DNA from: an uncultured Collinsella sp.
Lineage (GTDB): Bacteria > Actinomycetota > Coriobacteriia > Coriobacteriales > Coriobacteriaceae
Assembly (NCBI GenBank): GCA_900540855.1
Contig: UQHK01000002.1
Location: forward strand, 124,001 to 188,000
Direction of reading: 5' to 3'
Length of the DNA stretch: 64,000 nucleotides
Position 1 is the stretch's first letter. Every line of letters begins with the position of its first letter. Below the pieces are notes generated by a model. That model did not search any database and was not told where the DNA came from. It worked only from the letters and a program-made list of their open reading frames with translations. A program made the translations under genes and the position numbers. Below are positions 33,352 to 42,068 of this stretch, piece after piece.

Positions 33352-34408
33352 CGCTTTCCTTGACCGTCAGCGAGACCAGGCGGAATGCGATGGTGAGCAC
33401 CGCCACGCCAATCACGCCCGAAAGAATATACATCGCGGCCTGGCCGGCAAAGCCAAGGCCCTGCTCCTCGGAATAGGCCTGCAGATAATCGCCCGTGGGC
33501 AGGGCATCGGCAAAGGTCGGAGTGTCGAGACCGACCGAAGCCTGCAGACTGTCGTCACCAGCCTCCTGAACGGCGATCGCGGCGCCCTCGGCGTCCCACT
33601 CACCCCAGGCGTCACCGGTGGCAAGCAAGCCGAGCGGCGTAGCCACGACAAGCACGGCGACCAGGATGAGCGTGGGGACCAGCGAGGTCTTCTTGGCGGC
33701 AGCGCCCTCGGCAGCAAACTGGCCATCGACGGCCTCGGGCCCGACGATAACGCTCGGCGCCGTCTTCTTAATGAAACCGTAGATGGCGGCCGTCGCCACG
33801 CCCTCGACCACGCCAGCAACCAACATATGCGGAATCATCATGGCCGGAATGGCAACGGACAGCGGGAAGGGGCAGTACAGTGGAGCGCCCGAAGCGTTGG
33901 TGAAGAGCATCGGCTGAATACCGAACTCGATCGCCGCGCACATGGCCGCCAGGCACAGGCCGACCCAACCGCTCACGATGGCAGAAACCGAGGTGCCCCA
34001 GCTCTTGTCGTGCAGACGGCTGTTGAGCGCACGGAACACGATAGCAGCGGTAAACGGCAGCACAAAGGCCATGTTAAAGCAGTTTGCGCCAAAGGACAGA
34101 ACGCCGCCGTCGCCAAACAGCAGCGCCTGCAGCGCCAGCGCGACCGAAACCGCGATGGCACCGGCCTCGGGACCCAGCAGCAGCGCGATGAGCGCGCCAC
34201 CAACGGCGTGACCAGTGGTGCCACCGGGGAGCGGCACGTTGAACATCATGAGCAAGAAGGAAAATGCGGCGCAGATGCCCAGGAACGCCATATGCTCGCG
34301 ATCGAGCGTGGCGCGTACCTTTTTGATGCAATGGACCCAAACGGGCACCATCGCCACCGCCATGACGGCATCGGTCTGCGGGGACAGGTAGTTATCTGGA
34401 ATGTGCAT
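33323..34408 (-). CDS. cbiM: ECF transporter S component with CbiN-like C-terminus (CbiM/NikM)
   Basis: Co2+/Ni2+-binding S component. The N-terminus M-H-I-P-D has the metal-binding His2, and G-T-T-G-H-A-V-G-G and N-C-F-N-M-A-F are family motifs. Membrane helices fill residues ~10-235. The last ~110 residues hold one more helix pair around an extracytoplasmic loop, like CbiN or NikN fused to the C-terminus. 361 aa. RBS GGGAGG. The metal (cobalt or nickel) cannot be told from sequence; a 28-bp palindromic operator lies at 34466-34493. Confidence 0.9.
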   Translation of the reverse strand: MHIPDNYLSPQTDAVMAVAMVPVWVHCIKKVRATLDREHMAFLGICAAFSFLLMMFNVPLPGGTTGHAVGGALIALLLGPEAGAIAVSVALALQALLFGDGGVLSFGANCFNMAFVLPFTAAIVFRALNSRLHDKSWGTSVSAIVSGWVGLCLAAMCAAIEFGIQPMLFTNASGAPLYCPFPLSVAIPAMMIPHMLVAGVVEGVATAAIYGFIKKTAPSVIVGPEAVDGQFAAEGAAAKKTSLVPTLILVAVLVVATPLGLLATGDAWGEWDAEGAAIAVQEAGDDSLQASVGLDTPTFADALPTGDYLQAYSEEQGLGFAGQAAMYILSGVIGVAVLTIAFRLVSLTVKESGAHGNSRAA

Positions 34409-34465
34409 ATACGCCTCCCGGTTGCCGGCACATGGGATTGCAGCGCCGCTTGAACCATTTCATCA

Positions 34466-34493
34466 GTGTTACGAGCTAGATGATTCGTAACAC
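34466..34493 (-). promoter_or_regulatory. Palindromic operator upstream of cbiM
   Basis: GTGTTACGA, ten bases, TCGTAACAC: a perfect 9+9 inverted repeat lying at about the transcription start predicted from the promoter at 34504-34531. It is not a NikR-type site and no cobalamin riboswitch box is present. Confidence 0.6.
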
Positions 34494-34503
34494 GCCGCAG
34501 GCT

Positions 34504-34531
34504 ATGATAGCAAAACGGCGCGCCGCCACAA
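34504..34531 (-). promoter_or_regulatory. Candidate cbiMQO promoter
   Basis: Minus strand TTGTGG, 16-base spacer, TATCAT, ending ten bases before the palindrome. Confidence 0.5.
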
Positions 34532-34554
34532 AAGCAGCACGCCGTTTTGTAATG
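34513..34554 (-). terminator. Possible pheT terminator
   Basis: AAAACGGCG/CGCCGTTTT hairpin with an 18-20 base loop, about 105 bp after pheT. It overlaps the predicted cbiM promoter. Confidence 0.45.
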
Positions 34555-34658
34555 CGCGTGTCATATATGCAGGGTCAGCGATGCCTTATTCCGAACACCG
34601 CGGTCGCGCAGAGCTCCGCAGCAACCGCCATCAGGCCCTACGCCCCCCATCGCAAGCC

Positions 34659-37112
34659 CTAGCCGCGGACCTCGCCGTTTACGCCCTTGCACACCTTGGT
34701 GACGATCTTCTGGTGCGCCTTCTCGACCTCTTCGCTGGTAAGCGTGTGGTCGTCGGAGCGATACGTAAGCGCAAAGGCCATGGACTTTTTGCCCGCTCCG
34801 ATGCGGATGGGATCGCGGTAGACGTCGAACAGGCGCACGCCCTCGAGCAGCTTGCCGCCGGCACTCGTAATGCGACGCTCAAGATCCTCGCAGGTCACAG
34901 TGTTGTCGACCACGATAGCAAGGTCGTGCTCAACGGCCGGGTACTGCGAGAACTCACGGTAGTTCTCCTGATTGCGGGCGCCCTTGATCAGCTTGTCCAG
35001 ATCGAGCTCAAAGGCAACGACAACCTCGTCAATGCCCATAGCCTCGCGCGCCTCGGGGTGAATCTCGCCGACCCAGCCCAGCACGGTGCCGCCGGACAGA
35101 ACCTCAGCCGCACGGCCCGGCTGCAAAAAGGCATAGCCCTCGCCCTCGACGGGACGGAAGCGGACCTTCTCGATGCGCAGCTGGGCGAGCAGCTCCTCGA
35201 CAATGCCCTTGCCAAAGAAGAAACGCAGCTTGCGGTACTTCATGTTCCAAGACTGCTCGCTCCACTGGCCCGAGAGCACACCCGCCACGGACTTGGTCTC
35301 CTTGGGCAGGCTGGCATTCTCGCGACCGTGGAATAGGCTGCCGACCTCGTACAGATGCACGTTAGGCGTGCCGTGGGCCTCGTTGTAGGCCACAGACTGC
35401 AGCAGACCCGGCAGCAACGAGCGGCGCATCTCGGTCTGCTCGGCCACCAGCGGGTTCATGAGAACCACGGGGCAGCCGCGGCCCTCGGTGGACATACCGA
35501 TCTTCTCCAGGTCGCCCGGGGCGGCAAAGCCAAAGGTCGTAGTCTCGTTGAGGCCACAGGCGCGCAGGATCTCGCCGACCTTGCGGGTGAGCTTCTGCTC
35601 GCGGGTCAGGCCGCCGATGTGGTTCTTGGCAGCCGGGATGGTCGCCGTCACGCGGCCCATGCCCCACAGGCGCAGGACCTCCTCGATCAGGTCGATCTCA
35701 CGCGGCAGGTCGGGACGGAAGCTCGGCGGCGTGACCATGAAGTCCTCGCCGTCGCGCTCGACGGTGCAGCCCAGACGGGTGAGCGAACGCTCGATAAAGT
35801 CGGGCTCGATGTCGGCACCGCAGATGGCATGCACGCGGGCCAGGCGCAGCCTAATGCTGTCGATGGTCTTGGGCGCGGAGAACACGTCCACATAGCCGGG
35901 GGCGACCTCGCCGCCGGCGATCTCCTCGATAAGCGCGCACGTCACATTGGCGACGTCCACGCAGCCGGTCTCGTCGACCTGGCGCTCAAAGCGGATGGAG
36001 GCGTCGGAGATCAGCGACAGGTCACGGCTGGTGTGCGAGGTGCGGCCGGCGTTGAAGCAGGCGCTCTCGACCATCACGTCAACGGTATCGTCCTCGATCT
36101 CGGAATCCATGCCGCCCATAACGCCGGCCAACGCCACGGGGCGCTCGCCGTCGGTGATAAGGCCCATGCCGGCGTCGAGCACGCGCTCCTCGCCATCGAG
36201 CGTCGTGAATTTCTCATCCTGCTGGGCGGCGCGAACCACCACGCGACGGTGGCCATCGCGCTCGGCAAAGGTGTCCAGGTCAAAGGCGTGCAGCGGCTGA
36301 CCGGTGAGCATCATCACGTAGTTGGTGATGTCGACGATGTTGTTGTGCGGACGCACGCCCAGGGCGTTAAGGCGCTTGACCATCCAGTCGGGCGACGGGC
36401 CGACCTTCACGTTGCGCACGATGCGGGCGACATAGCGGTCGCACAGGCCCTCGTCGGCAATCTCGACGGAAAGCTCGTCGTCGGTCGCGCGGCCAGTCTC
36501 CGCCTTGATGGCGGGCAGCTCAACGTGGAAATCGCGATCGAAAATGGCGCCGGTCTCGCGGGCCATGCCGATCATGGACAGGCAGTCGGGGCGGTTGGGC
36601 GTGATCTCGCAGTCGAGCACAGTATCACTCGAGCCCACATACTCGGCAAACGGCATGCCGCAGGGCGTATCCTCGGGCAGGATCATAATGCCAGAGTGGT
36701 CGCCGCCCAGGCCGAGCTCGCGTGCGGAGCAGTTCATGCCCATGGACACGACGCCGCGAAGCTTGCTCTTCTTGATCTTGACGTCGCCGGGCAGAACTGC
36801 GCCGATCATGGCCGTGACGATGTGGTCGCCGGCCTCGAAGTTCTGCGCGCCGCAGACGATCTGCAGCGGAGCGGGGTTGCCAACGGCGTCGAGGTTCTTG
36901 TCACCCACGTCGACCGAGCACACATACATGTGGTCGCTATCGGGGTGCGGGGTCTTGGTGAGTACCTTGGCGGTCACCACGTGGTCGAAGGACTCGCCCA
37001 CGGTGTCGATCGCCTCGACCTCGGTGCCGGTACGGATATATTCGTCCGAAAGGGTCTTGGGATCCTCCGGAATATCGATCATGGTCTTGAGCCAGTCGTA
37101 AGAAACGCGCAT
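34659..37112 (-). CDS. pheT: Phenylalanyl-tRNA synthetase beta subunit
   Basis: Beta subunit of the (alpha-beta)2 enzyme. N-terminal EMAP-II-like tRNA-binding domain (residues ~40-150, with A-R-E-L-G-L-G-G-D-H-S-G-I-M), B3/B4 editing domain, B5 domain, catalytic-like core, and C-terminal FDX-ACB anticodon-binding domain (R-E-F-S-Q-Y-P-A-V-E-H-D-L-A, last ~90 residues). 817 aa is normal. RBS AAAGGAGA. It lies 180 bp after pheS, the space being filled by a palindromic element. Confidence 0.97.
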   Translation of the reverse strand: MRVSYDWLKTMIDIPEDPKTLSDEYIRTGTEVEAIDTVGESFDHVVTAKVLTKTPHPDSDHMYVCSVDVGDKNLDAVGNPAPLQIVCGAQNFEAGDHIVTAMIGAVLPGDVKIKKSKLRGVVSMGMNCSARELGLGGDHSGIMILPEDTPCGMPFAEYVGSSDTVLDCEITPNRPDCLSMIGMARETGAIFDRDFHVELPAIKAETGRATDDELSVEIADEGLCDRYVARIVRNVKVGPSPDWMVKRLNALGVRPHNNIVDITNYVMMLTGQPLHAFDLDTFAERDGHRRVVVRAAQQDEKFTTLDGEERVLDAGMGLITDGERPVALAGVMGGMDSEIEDDTVDVMVESACFNAGRTSHTSRDLSLISDASIRFERQVDETGCVDVANVTCALIEEIAGGEVAPGYVDVFSAPKTIDSIRLRLARVHAICGADIEPDFIERSLTRLGCTVERDGEDFMVTPPSFRPDLPREIDLIEEVLRLWGMGRVTATIPAAKNHIGGLTREQKLTRKVGEILRACGLNETTTFGFAAPGDLEKIGMSTEGRGCPVVLMNPLVAEQTEMRRSLLPGLLQSVAYNEAHGTPNVHLYEVGSLFHGRENASLPKETKSVAGVLSGQWSEQSWNMKYRKLRFFFGKGIVEELLAQLRIEKVRFRPVEGEGYAFLQPGRAAEVLSGGTVLGWVGEIHPEAREAMGIDEVVVAFELDLDKLIKGARNQENYREFSQYPAVEHDLAIVVDNTVTCEDLERRITSAGGKLLEGVRLFDVYRDPIRIGAGKKSMAFALTYRSDDHTLTSEEVEKAHQKIVTKVCKGVNGEVRG

Positions 37113-37180
37113 CTAACTGGTCTCCTTTCATCTGTAACGCCTGCAATAAACAGACGGAAAACTCCAGCTACGGAGACGGG

Positions 37181-37275
37181 TTTCCGAGGTGCCGCAGATT
37201 GCCTTGAAAGAGGAGGGCAGCGTACTTAGGTACGCAACCGACGATTGAAAGGCAAGGTGCGGTGGCTCGGGAAGC
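37181..37275. repeat. Imperfect long palindrome between pheS and pheT
   Basis: CCGCAGATTGCCTT (37192-37205) and AAGGCAAGGTGCGG (37249-37262) pair at 12 of 14; GCGTAC/GTACGC pair perfectly in the middle (37220-37235); the outer flanks TTTCCGAGG and CTCGGGAA pair again. It would fold in the pheST mRNA. Confidence 0.65.
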
Positions 37276-37292
37276 CGCCGGGACAGGTCAAC

Positions 37293-38369
37293 TTAAAATT
37301 GGTTCAAGAAGCGCATATCGCCCGTCATGAGCGTTCTGAGGTCCGGCAGGTCGTAGCGCAGGGCCGCGACGCGCTCGGCGCCAATGCCAAAGGCGAAGCC
37401 GGTGTACTTCTCGGGATCGATGCCGCAGTTGATCAGGACGTTGGGGTCGACCATGCCGCAGCCCAAGATCTCGATCCAGCCGCTGTGCTTGCAGAAGTTG
37501 CAGCCCTTGCCGCCGCACACGTGGCAGCTCACGTCCACCTCGCAGCTGGGCTCGGTGAAGGGGAAGAAGTGCGGGCGGTAACGCGTCTTGCGATCCTCGC
37601 CAAACATGCACTTAACAAAGTAGTCGAGCGTGCCCTTCAGGTCGCCAAAGGTGATGCCCTCGTCGACGACCAGGCCCTCGATCTGGTTGAACTGCGGCAG
37701 GTGGCAGGCATCGGCCGTGTCGGGACGGTAGACGGTGCCCGGGCAGATCATGTAGATGGGCGGCTTCTGCGACTCCATAGTGTGGATCTGCACGCCCGAA
37801 GTCTGGGTGCGCAGCAGCACGTCGGACTCGCCGTGGGCGTGAGCCTCGGGGTGCGCGACGCTGCCGGGGTTGTTGTCGACCACGTAGAAGGTATCGCGGG
37901 CCGAGCGGCTCGGGTGATCCATGGGAGCGTTGAGCGCGGTGAAGTTGTAGTAAGAGGTGTCGACCATGGGGCCGGACTCGACGGTGTAGCCGATGCCGCA
38001 GAAGATGTCCTCGGCCTCCTCGATGATTTGCTTGATCAGGTGCTGGTGGCCGATCTGCGGACGGATGCCCGGCAGCGTGATGTCGACGGCGTCGTGCTCG
38101 AGTGCGCGCTTGAGGGCGGCGGCCTTCATCTCGGTGTTTCGCTCGTCGAGCATGCCCTCGATCAGCTGGCGCATCTCGTTGGCGCGCTTGCCCATGACGG
38201 GACGATCCTCGGGGGCGAGCTTGCCCATCATGCGCATCAAGCCGGTGATACGACCCTTGCGACCGAGCAGCTCAACACGCGCAGCCTCGAGCTTGGCGGC
38301 GTCATCGGCGCCTGCGACGAGCTCCTTGGCCTCTTCCTCGAGTTTGACCAGATCATCAATCAGACTCAT
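37293..38369 (-). CDS. pheS: Phenylalanyl-tRNA synthetase alpha subunit
   Basis: Catalytic alpha subunit. 358 aa from the ATG at 38369 (RBS AAAGGGAAG). N-terminal coiled coil that contacts tRNA, then class II motifs: D-H-P-S-R-S-A-R-D-T-F-Y, motif 2 around R-P-H-F-F-P-F-T-E-P-S and motif 3 G-F-A-F-G-I-G-A-E-R. The phenylalanine pocket region reads G-C-G-M-V-D-P-N-V-L. It contains a C-x2-C...C-x2-C cluster (C-H-V-C-G-G-K-G-C-N-F-C) that could bind zinc, seen in some PheS. Expression is under the T-box at 38455-38745. Confidence 0.97.
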   Translation of the reverse strand: MSLIDDLVKLEEEAKELVAGADDAAKLEAARVELLGRKGRITGLMRMMGKLAPEDRPVMGKRANEMRQLIEGMLDERNTEMKAAALKRALEHDAVDITLPGIRPQIGHQHLIKQIIEEAEDIFCGIGYTVESGPMVDTSYYNFTALNAPMDHPSRSARDTFYVVDNNPGSVAHPEAHAHGESDVLLRTQTSGVQIHTMESQKPPIYMICPGTVYRPDTADACHLPQFNQIEGLVVDEGITFGDLKGTLDYFVKCMFGEDRKTRYRPHFFPFTEPSCEVDVSCHVCGGKGCNFCKHSGWIEILGCGMVDPNVLINCGIDPEKYTGFAFGIGAERVAALRYDLPDLRTLMTGDMRFLNQF

Positions 38370-38454
38370 GTCTTCCCTTTCGTCTCTCGCGCATCCACTT
38401 GCCGCGGCGGCTGGAGCCACCCGGAGCTGCGGATGTGCGGCCCGGTTCGGTAAC

Positions 38455-38745
38455 AAAAAAACCGCCCTCGGGCATGTGCATTGCCCAAGGACGGTTGAAT
38501 TCCGCGGTACCACCTTGTTTGACCCGGCGGATGTCTGGCCCGCCGCGCCCACTCTGTGCCCCTTGTCGCGAGGCTCACGGCTTCCCTACTGGGGCTTCGC
38601 CGCCGCTGGCCGCGTGCCCGTTGAGGTCGCTGCTCGGGAGTGAACGCTTGGCCCTTGTCACCGCAGGAAGGCTCGCAGCCCATGACCTTCCCTCTCTTGC
38701 CGGCGACGCGGCGGGCAAAACCCTCTCCGTCAACGCATTGGGCTA
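38455..38745 (-). promoter_or_regulatory. T-box leader of pheST
   Basis: The conserved T-box AAGGTGGTACCGCGGAATTC lies at 38497-38516 on the minus strand. The terminator AACCGTCC...GGGCGGTT-TTTTTTT lies at 38455-38496. A long structured leader extends upstream to about 38745; TTC in its specifier-like stem (near 38665) fits Phe, but the exact loop was not folded. Uncharged tRNA-Phe is expected to stabilise antitermination. Confidence 0.92.
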
Positions 38746-38760
38746 TAGGATAACACATTC
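38746..38760 (-). promoter_or_regulatory. Candidate pheST promoter -10
   Basis: TGTTATCCT, an extended -10 motif, just before the leader. No convincing -35. Confidence 0.4.
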
Positions 38761-38873
38761 TGCGTGTGCATCGCCGCGTTCCGTTTTGTTCGCACTGGGT
38801 ACAAGGCAGGTAGCTGTGCAAACTGGCCGCGCGCCCACCCGAAGCGCTCGGCTCACGAGATCAAGGATATGGT

Positions 38874-40448
38874 ATGGGAAAGAAACTCGATAAGAAGGCC
38901 GAGCCTGCAGCGGGCAAGACATCCAAAGGCATGAAGGTCGATAAGGCCGTCAAAAAATTCCGCAAGCTCGAAGGCAAGCTGTGGACTCGTGAGTACCTGC
39001 TCAAGATTGCCGAGTTTGACGGCGCGACCATTGCCCCCGCCAACGGCGCAGCAGCGCGTGCCGACGCCATGGGCACGCTTGCCGGCGAGCATCACAAGCT
39101 GCTGACCAGCGAAAAGTCTGTCGAACTTGTGCGCTCGCTGGCACGCGAGACCGTCTCCGGAGGCAAGATCGACGACCCGCAGCTGCTCGACGAGATCCGT
39201 GTGCTCGGCCGCGACCAGCGCGAGGCAAGCGCCATTCCCACCGAGGAGGCCGAGGCCTGGACCAGGCTCACCTGCGAGGCCGACGCCGTGTGGCACAAGG
39301 CCAAGACGGCCAATGACTGGGCGAGCTTTGAGCCCTATGTGGATAGAATCGTCGGCCAGCTTAAGCATCAGGCCGAGCTCATGGACCCCAAGCGCGACCC
39401 ATACGATGTTTGGCTCGACCAGTACGAGCGTGGCCTTTCCGCCAAGAGCTTCGACGCGTTTTGCGATGAGGTCAAGGCCACGGTCGTTCCGCTCGTGCAC
39501 GCCATCGGCGAGCGCGGCCAGCAGCCAGCTGCCGACTTTTTGCACGCCCGCGTGCCCGAGGCTGCCCAGCGCGCCATGAGCTTCGACCTTATGAAGCTCG
39601 TCGGCCTGGACCTGAACGACACCACGCTTGCCTTTACCGAGCATCCGTTTAGCGAGGGCTTTGCCGTGGGTGATGCGCGCATCGCGACGCACATCTACGA
39701 AGACGACTGCATCTCCAACGTCTACAGCATCATCCACGAGGCGGGACATGCCATGTACGAGCTGGGCGTCAATCCGGCTTATGCGCGCACGTGCCTGGAG
39801 GGCGGCACTTCCATGGGCATCCACGAGAGCCAGAGCCGCTTCTTTGAGAACACCGTGGGCCGCAGCCGCGCCTTTATGGGACCGCTGCTGCAGGTACTGC
39901 GCCGTCACGCGCCCGAGGTCTACGGCGACGTGGACGAGGACACGCTCTACTGCGCCGTGAACATTGCGCAGCCGTCGCTGATCCGCACCGAAGCCGACGA
40001 GCTCACCTACCCGCTGCATATTATGGTGCGCTACCAGATTGAGCGCATGCTGTTTGCCGGCGAGGCCACGGCCAAGGACATCCCCGCGCTTTGGAACCGC
40101 TTTATGGACGAGTACCTGGGCCTTCCCGTTCCCGACGACACGCGCGGTTGTCTGCAGGACACGCACTGGAGCGGCGGCTCGTTTGGCTACTTCCCCACCT
40201 ATGCGCTGGGCAGCGCCTACGACGCCATGTTTGTGCCGGCCATGTGCCGCGACGGCGTCGACCTTACCGGTGCCTGCGCGAGTGGCGATCTGTCACCCGT
40301 TCGCGCGTGGCTGGGCGAGCACATTTGGCAGTGGGGTCGCGCCAAAGACGCGCCGGAGCTCATCAAGGGCGCCTGCGGCATGGCCTTTGACGCCCGCTAC
40401 TACTGCAGCTACCTGCAGGACAAGTTCACCACGCTGTACGAGTTGTAA
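38874..40448 (+). CDS. Metallocarboxypeptidase, M32 family
   Basis: Thermostable-carboxypeptidase type enzyme that trims C-terminal residues from peptides in the cytosol. Zinc motif H-E-A-G-H near residue 288, with the second part G-I-H-E-S-Q-S-R-F-F-E-N (third ligand Glu) and the C-terminal active region around R-Y-Q-I-E-R. 524 aa, normal (about 500). The Lys-rich first 25 residues are an extension. RBS AAGGAT. A single gene, divergent from the pheST leader. Confidence 0.93.
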   Translation: MGKKLDKKAEPAAGKTSKGMKVDKAVKKFRKLEGKLWTREYLLKIAEFDGATIAPANGAAARADAMGTLAGEHHKLLTSEKSVELVRSLARETVSGGKIDDPQLLDEIRVLGRDQREASAIPTEEAEAWTRLTCEADAVWHKAKTANDWASFEPYVDRIVGQLKHQAELMDPKRDPYDVWLDQYERGLSAKSFDAFCDEVKATVVPLVHAIGERGQQPAADFLHARVPEAAQRAMSFDLMKLVGLDLNDTTLAFTEHPFSEGFAVGDARIATHIYEDDCISNVYSIIHEAGHAMYELGVNPAYARTCLEGGTSMGIHESQSRFFENTVGRSRAFMGPLLQVLRRHAPEVYGDVDEDTLYCAVNIAQPSLIRTEADELTYPLHIMVRYQIERMLFAGEATAKDIPALWNRFMDEYLGLPVPDDTRGCLQDTHWSGGSFGYFPTYALGSAYDAMFVPAMCRDGVDLTGACASGDLSPVRAWLGEHIWQWGRAKDAPELIKGACGMAFDARYYCSYLQDKFTTLYEL

Positions 40449-40653
40449 GGATTGACCAGCACGCCATCGCCAACGCCAACTATGTTGACGCCAATGTCTT
40501 GGCAACGTCAGCGAAAACGACCCTAAGCGAGCAAGGCGACGTGAAATGAAAGGGCACTGACCTTCTGGTCGCGCCCTTGAAATTGAACGTCAGATTGCCG
40601 CTTAGGGGCGTTTGCAGCGTCGAGCAGTTACGCGGTTTGGTAAAACCGCGTAA
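40449..40653. other. Convergent intergenic region, M32/glmM
   Basis: About 200 bp, no coding pattern. A perfect inverted repeat GTTACGCGGTTT/AAACCGCGTAAC at 40627-40653 adjoins the glmM stop and could end transcription, though no long T-run follows. Confidence 0.4.
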
Positions 40654-41985
40654 CTACAGAGCCTCGAGTGCGTTGGCGATGCGCTTCATGGCGGCATCGG
40701 CGGATGCTTGGTCGGGCGCCTCGGCCAGCACGCGGATAACCGACTCGGTTCCGCTCTTGCGTACGAGCACGCGGCCCTCGCCTGCCAGCGCAGCCTCGGC
40801 CTCGGCGATGGCGTTCTGCACGCCCATGTTCTCGAGCGCGGCGTCCTTGTCCGCCACGCGCACGGCCACCTGCGCCTGCGGCAGCAGCTTGCACGGAGCC
40901 GTGAGCTGCGAGAGCGTCTCGCGCTCGGCGCGGATCACTTCCATCACGCGCAGCGAGGTCATAATGCCGTCGCCCGTGCGCTCGATATCGCCAAAGATCG
41001 TATGGCCCGTCTGCTCGCCGCCCAGGCTGTAACCGCCCTCGCGCATCTTGGCATACACGTGACGGTCGCCCACACCGCTGGTCACGACACTTAGGCCGGC
41101 AAGCTCCAACGACTTGATCAGGCCAAAGTTGCTGGCAATCGTCGGAACCACGGTACCGCCCGAAAGGCGACCGTGCTTGTTCAGGTACACGCCGCACACG
41201 TACAGGATCTGGTCGCCATCGACCACGCGGCCGCGCTCGTCCACGGCCAGGCAGCGGTCGGCATCGCCGTCGTAGGCAAAGCCCACGTCCAGGCCCTGCT
41301 CCACCACATGGCGCTGCAGACGCTCCATATGCGTGGAGCCGCAGTCGACGTTGATGTTAAAACCATCAGGCGCGGCATTGATCACGCGCACGTCGGCGCC
41401 CAGCGCGTCGAACACCGGCTTGGCCACCGAGGACGCCGAGCCGTTGGCGCAGTCGATGCCGATCTTGACGCCCTGAAGCGAAAAGTTCGCGCTGGCGATG
41501 AGCGAGGCAATGTAGCGGTTGCGGCCCTGCATGTAGTCCACCGTGGCGCCGATGTAGTTGCCCGTGGCCAGCGGCACCTCGCTCTTGCTATCGACGTAGT
41601 CCTCGATGAGCTCCAGTACGTCCTCGTCCATCTTAAAACCGTCGCTATTGACGAGCTTAATGCCGTTATCGCAAAACGGGTTGTGGCTCGCGCTGATCAT
41701 GATGCCGCAATCGAAGCAGCCTTCCACGGTCTGATGCGCTACGCCCGGCGTGGGGATCACGTGCAGCATATAGGCGTCCGCGCCGCTCGCGACCAAGCCG
41801 CTCACCAGCGCCGCCTCAAACATATAACTCGAGCGACGCGTGTCCTTACCCACGATGACGCGCGCCTTGCGCTCGCGGTTGGCGCCGTAATACCAGCCCA
41901 CAAAACGGCCAATCTTATAAGCGTGCTCTACCGTCAGCCCAACGTTAGCCTCACCGCGAAAGCCGTCGGTGCCAAAGTACTTCAT
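40654..41985 (-). CDS. glmM: Phosphoglucosamine mutase
   Basis: Interconverts glucosamine-6- and -1-phosphate for UDP-GlcNAc and peptidoglycan synthesis. Active-site phosphoserine in I-S-A-S-H-N-P-F near residue 100, Mg2+ loop D-G-D-A-D-R near 240, and C-terminal phosphate-binding R-K-S-G-T-E-S-V-I-R. 443 aa, normal. The N-terminus K-Y-F-G-T-D-G-F-R-G-E is the family signature. RBS AAGGAGA. Follows the DUF4012 gene on the same strand. Confidence 0.97.
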   Translation of the reverse strand: MKYFGTDGFRGEANVGLTVEHAYKIGRFVGWYYGANRERKARVIVGKDTRRSSYMFEAALVSGLVASGADAYMLHVIPTPGVAHQTVEGCFDCGIMISASHNPFCDNGIKLVNSDGFKMDEDVLELIEDYVDSKSEVPLATGNYIGATVDYMQGRNRYIASLIASANFSLQGVKIGIDCANGSASSVAKPVFDALGADVRVINAAPDGFNINVDCGSTHMERLQRHVVEQGLDVGFAYDGDADRCLAVDERGRVVDGDQILYVCGVYLNKHGRLSGGTVVPTIASNFGLIKSLELAGLSVVTSGVGDRHVYAKMREGGYSLGGEQTGHTIFGDIERTGDGIMTSLRVMEVIRAERETLSQLTAPCKLLPQAQVAVRVADKDAALENMGVQNAIAEAEAALAGEGRVLVRKSGTESVIRVLAEAPDQASADAAMKRIANALEAL

Positions 41986-42001
41986 GCGCTCTCCTTACAA
42001 A

Positions 42002-42035
42002 ATAGGGGCGAACAGATTGCCTGTCCGCCCCAAAA
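42002..42035 (-). terminator. Terminator after the DUF4012 gene
   Basis: GGGGCG...ACAG/CTGT...CGCCCC stem followed on the minus strand by TATTTTG. Confidence 0.65.
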
Positions 42036-42068
42036 TGGTACTCGATTATCTGCGCTACCAGAAAAACC

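Noticed and set aside
34409..34658. A cobalamin riboswitch before cbiM
   Set aside because: No B12 box (GCCACTG-type) or matching core could be found; a palindromic operator is present instead.
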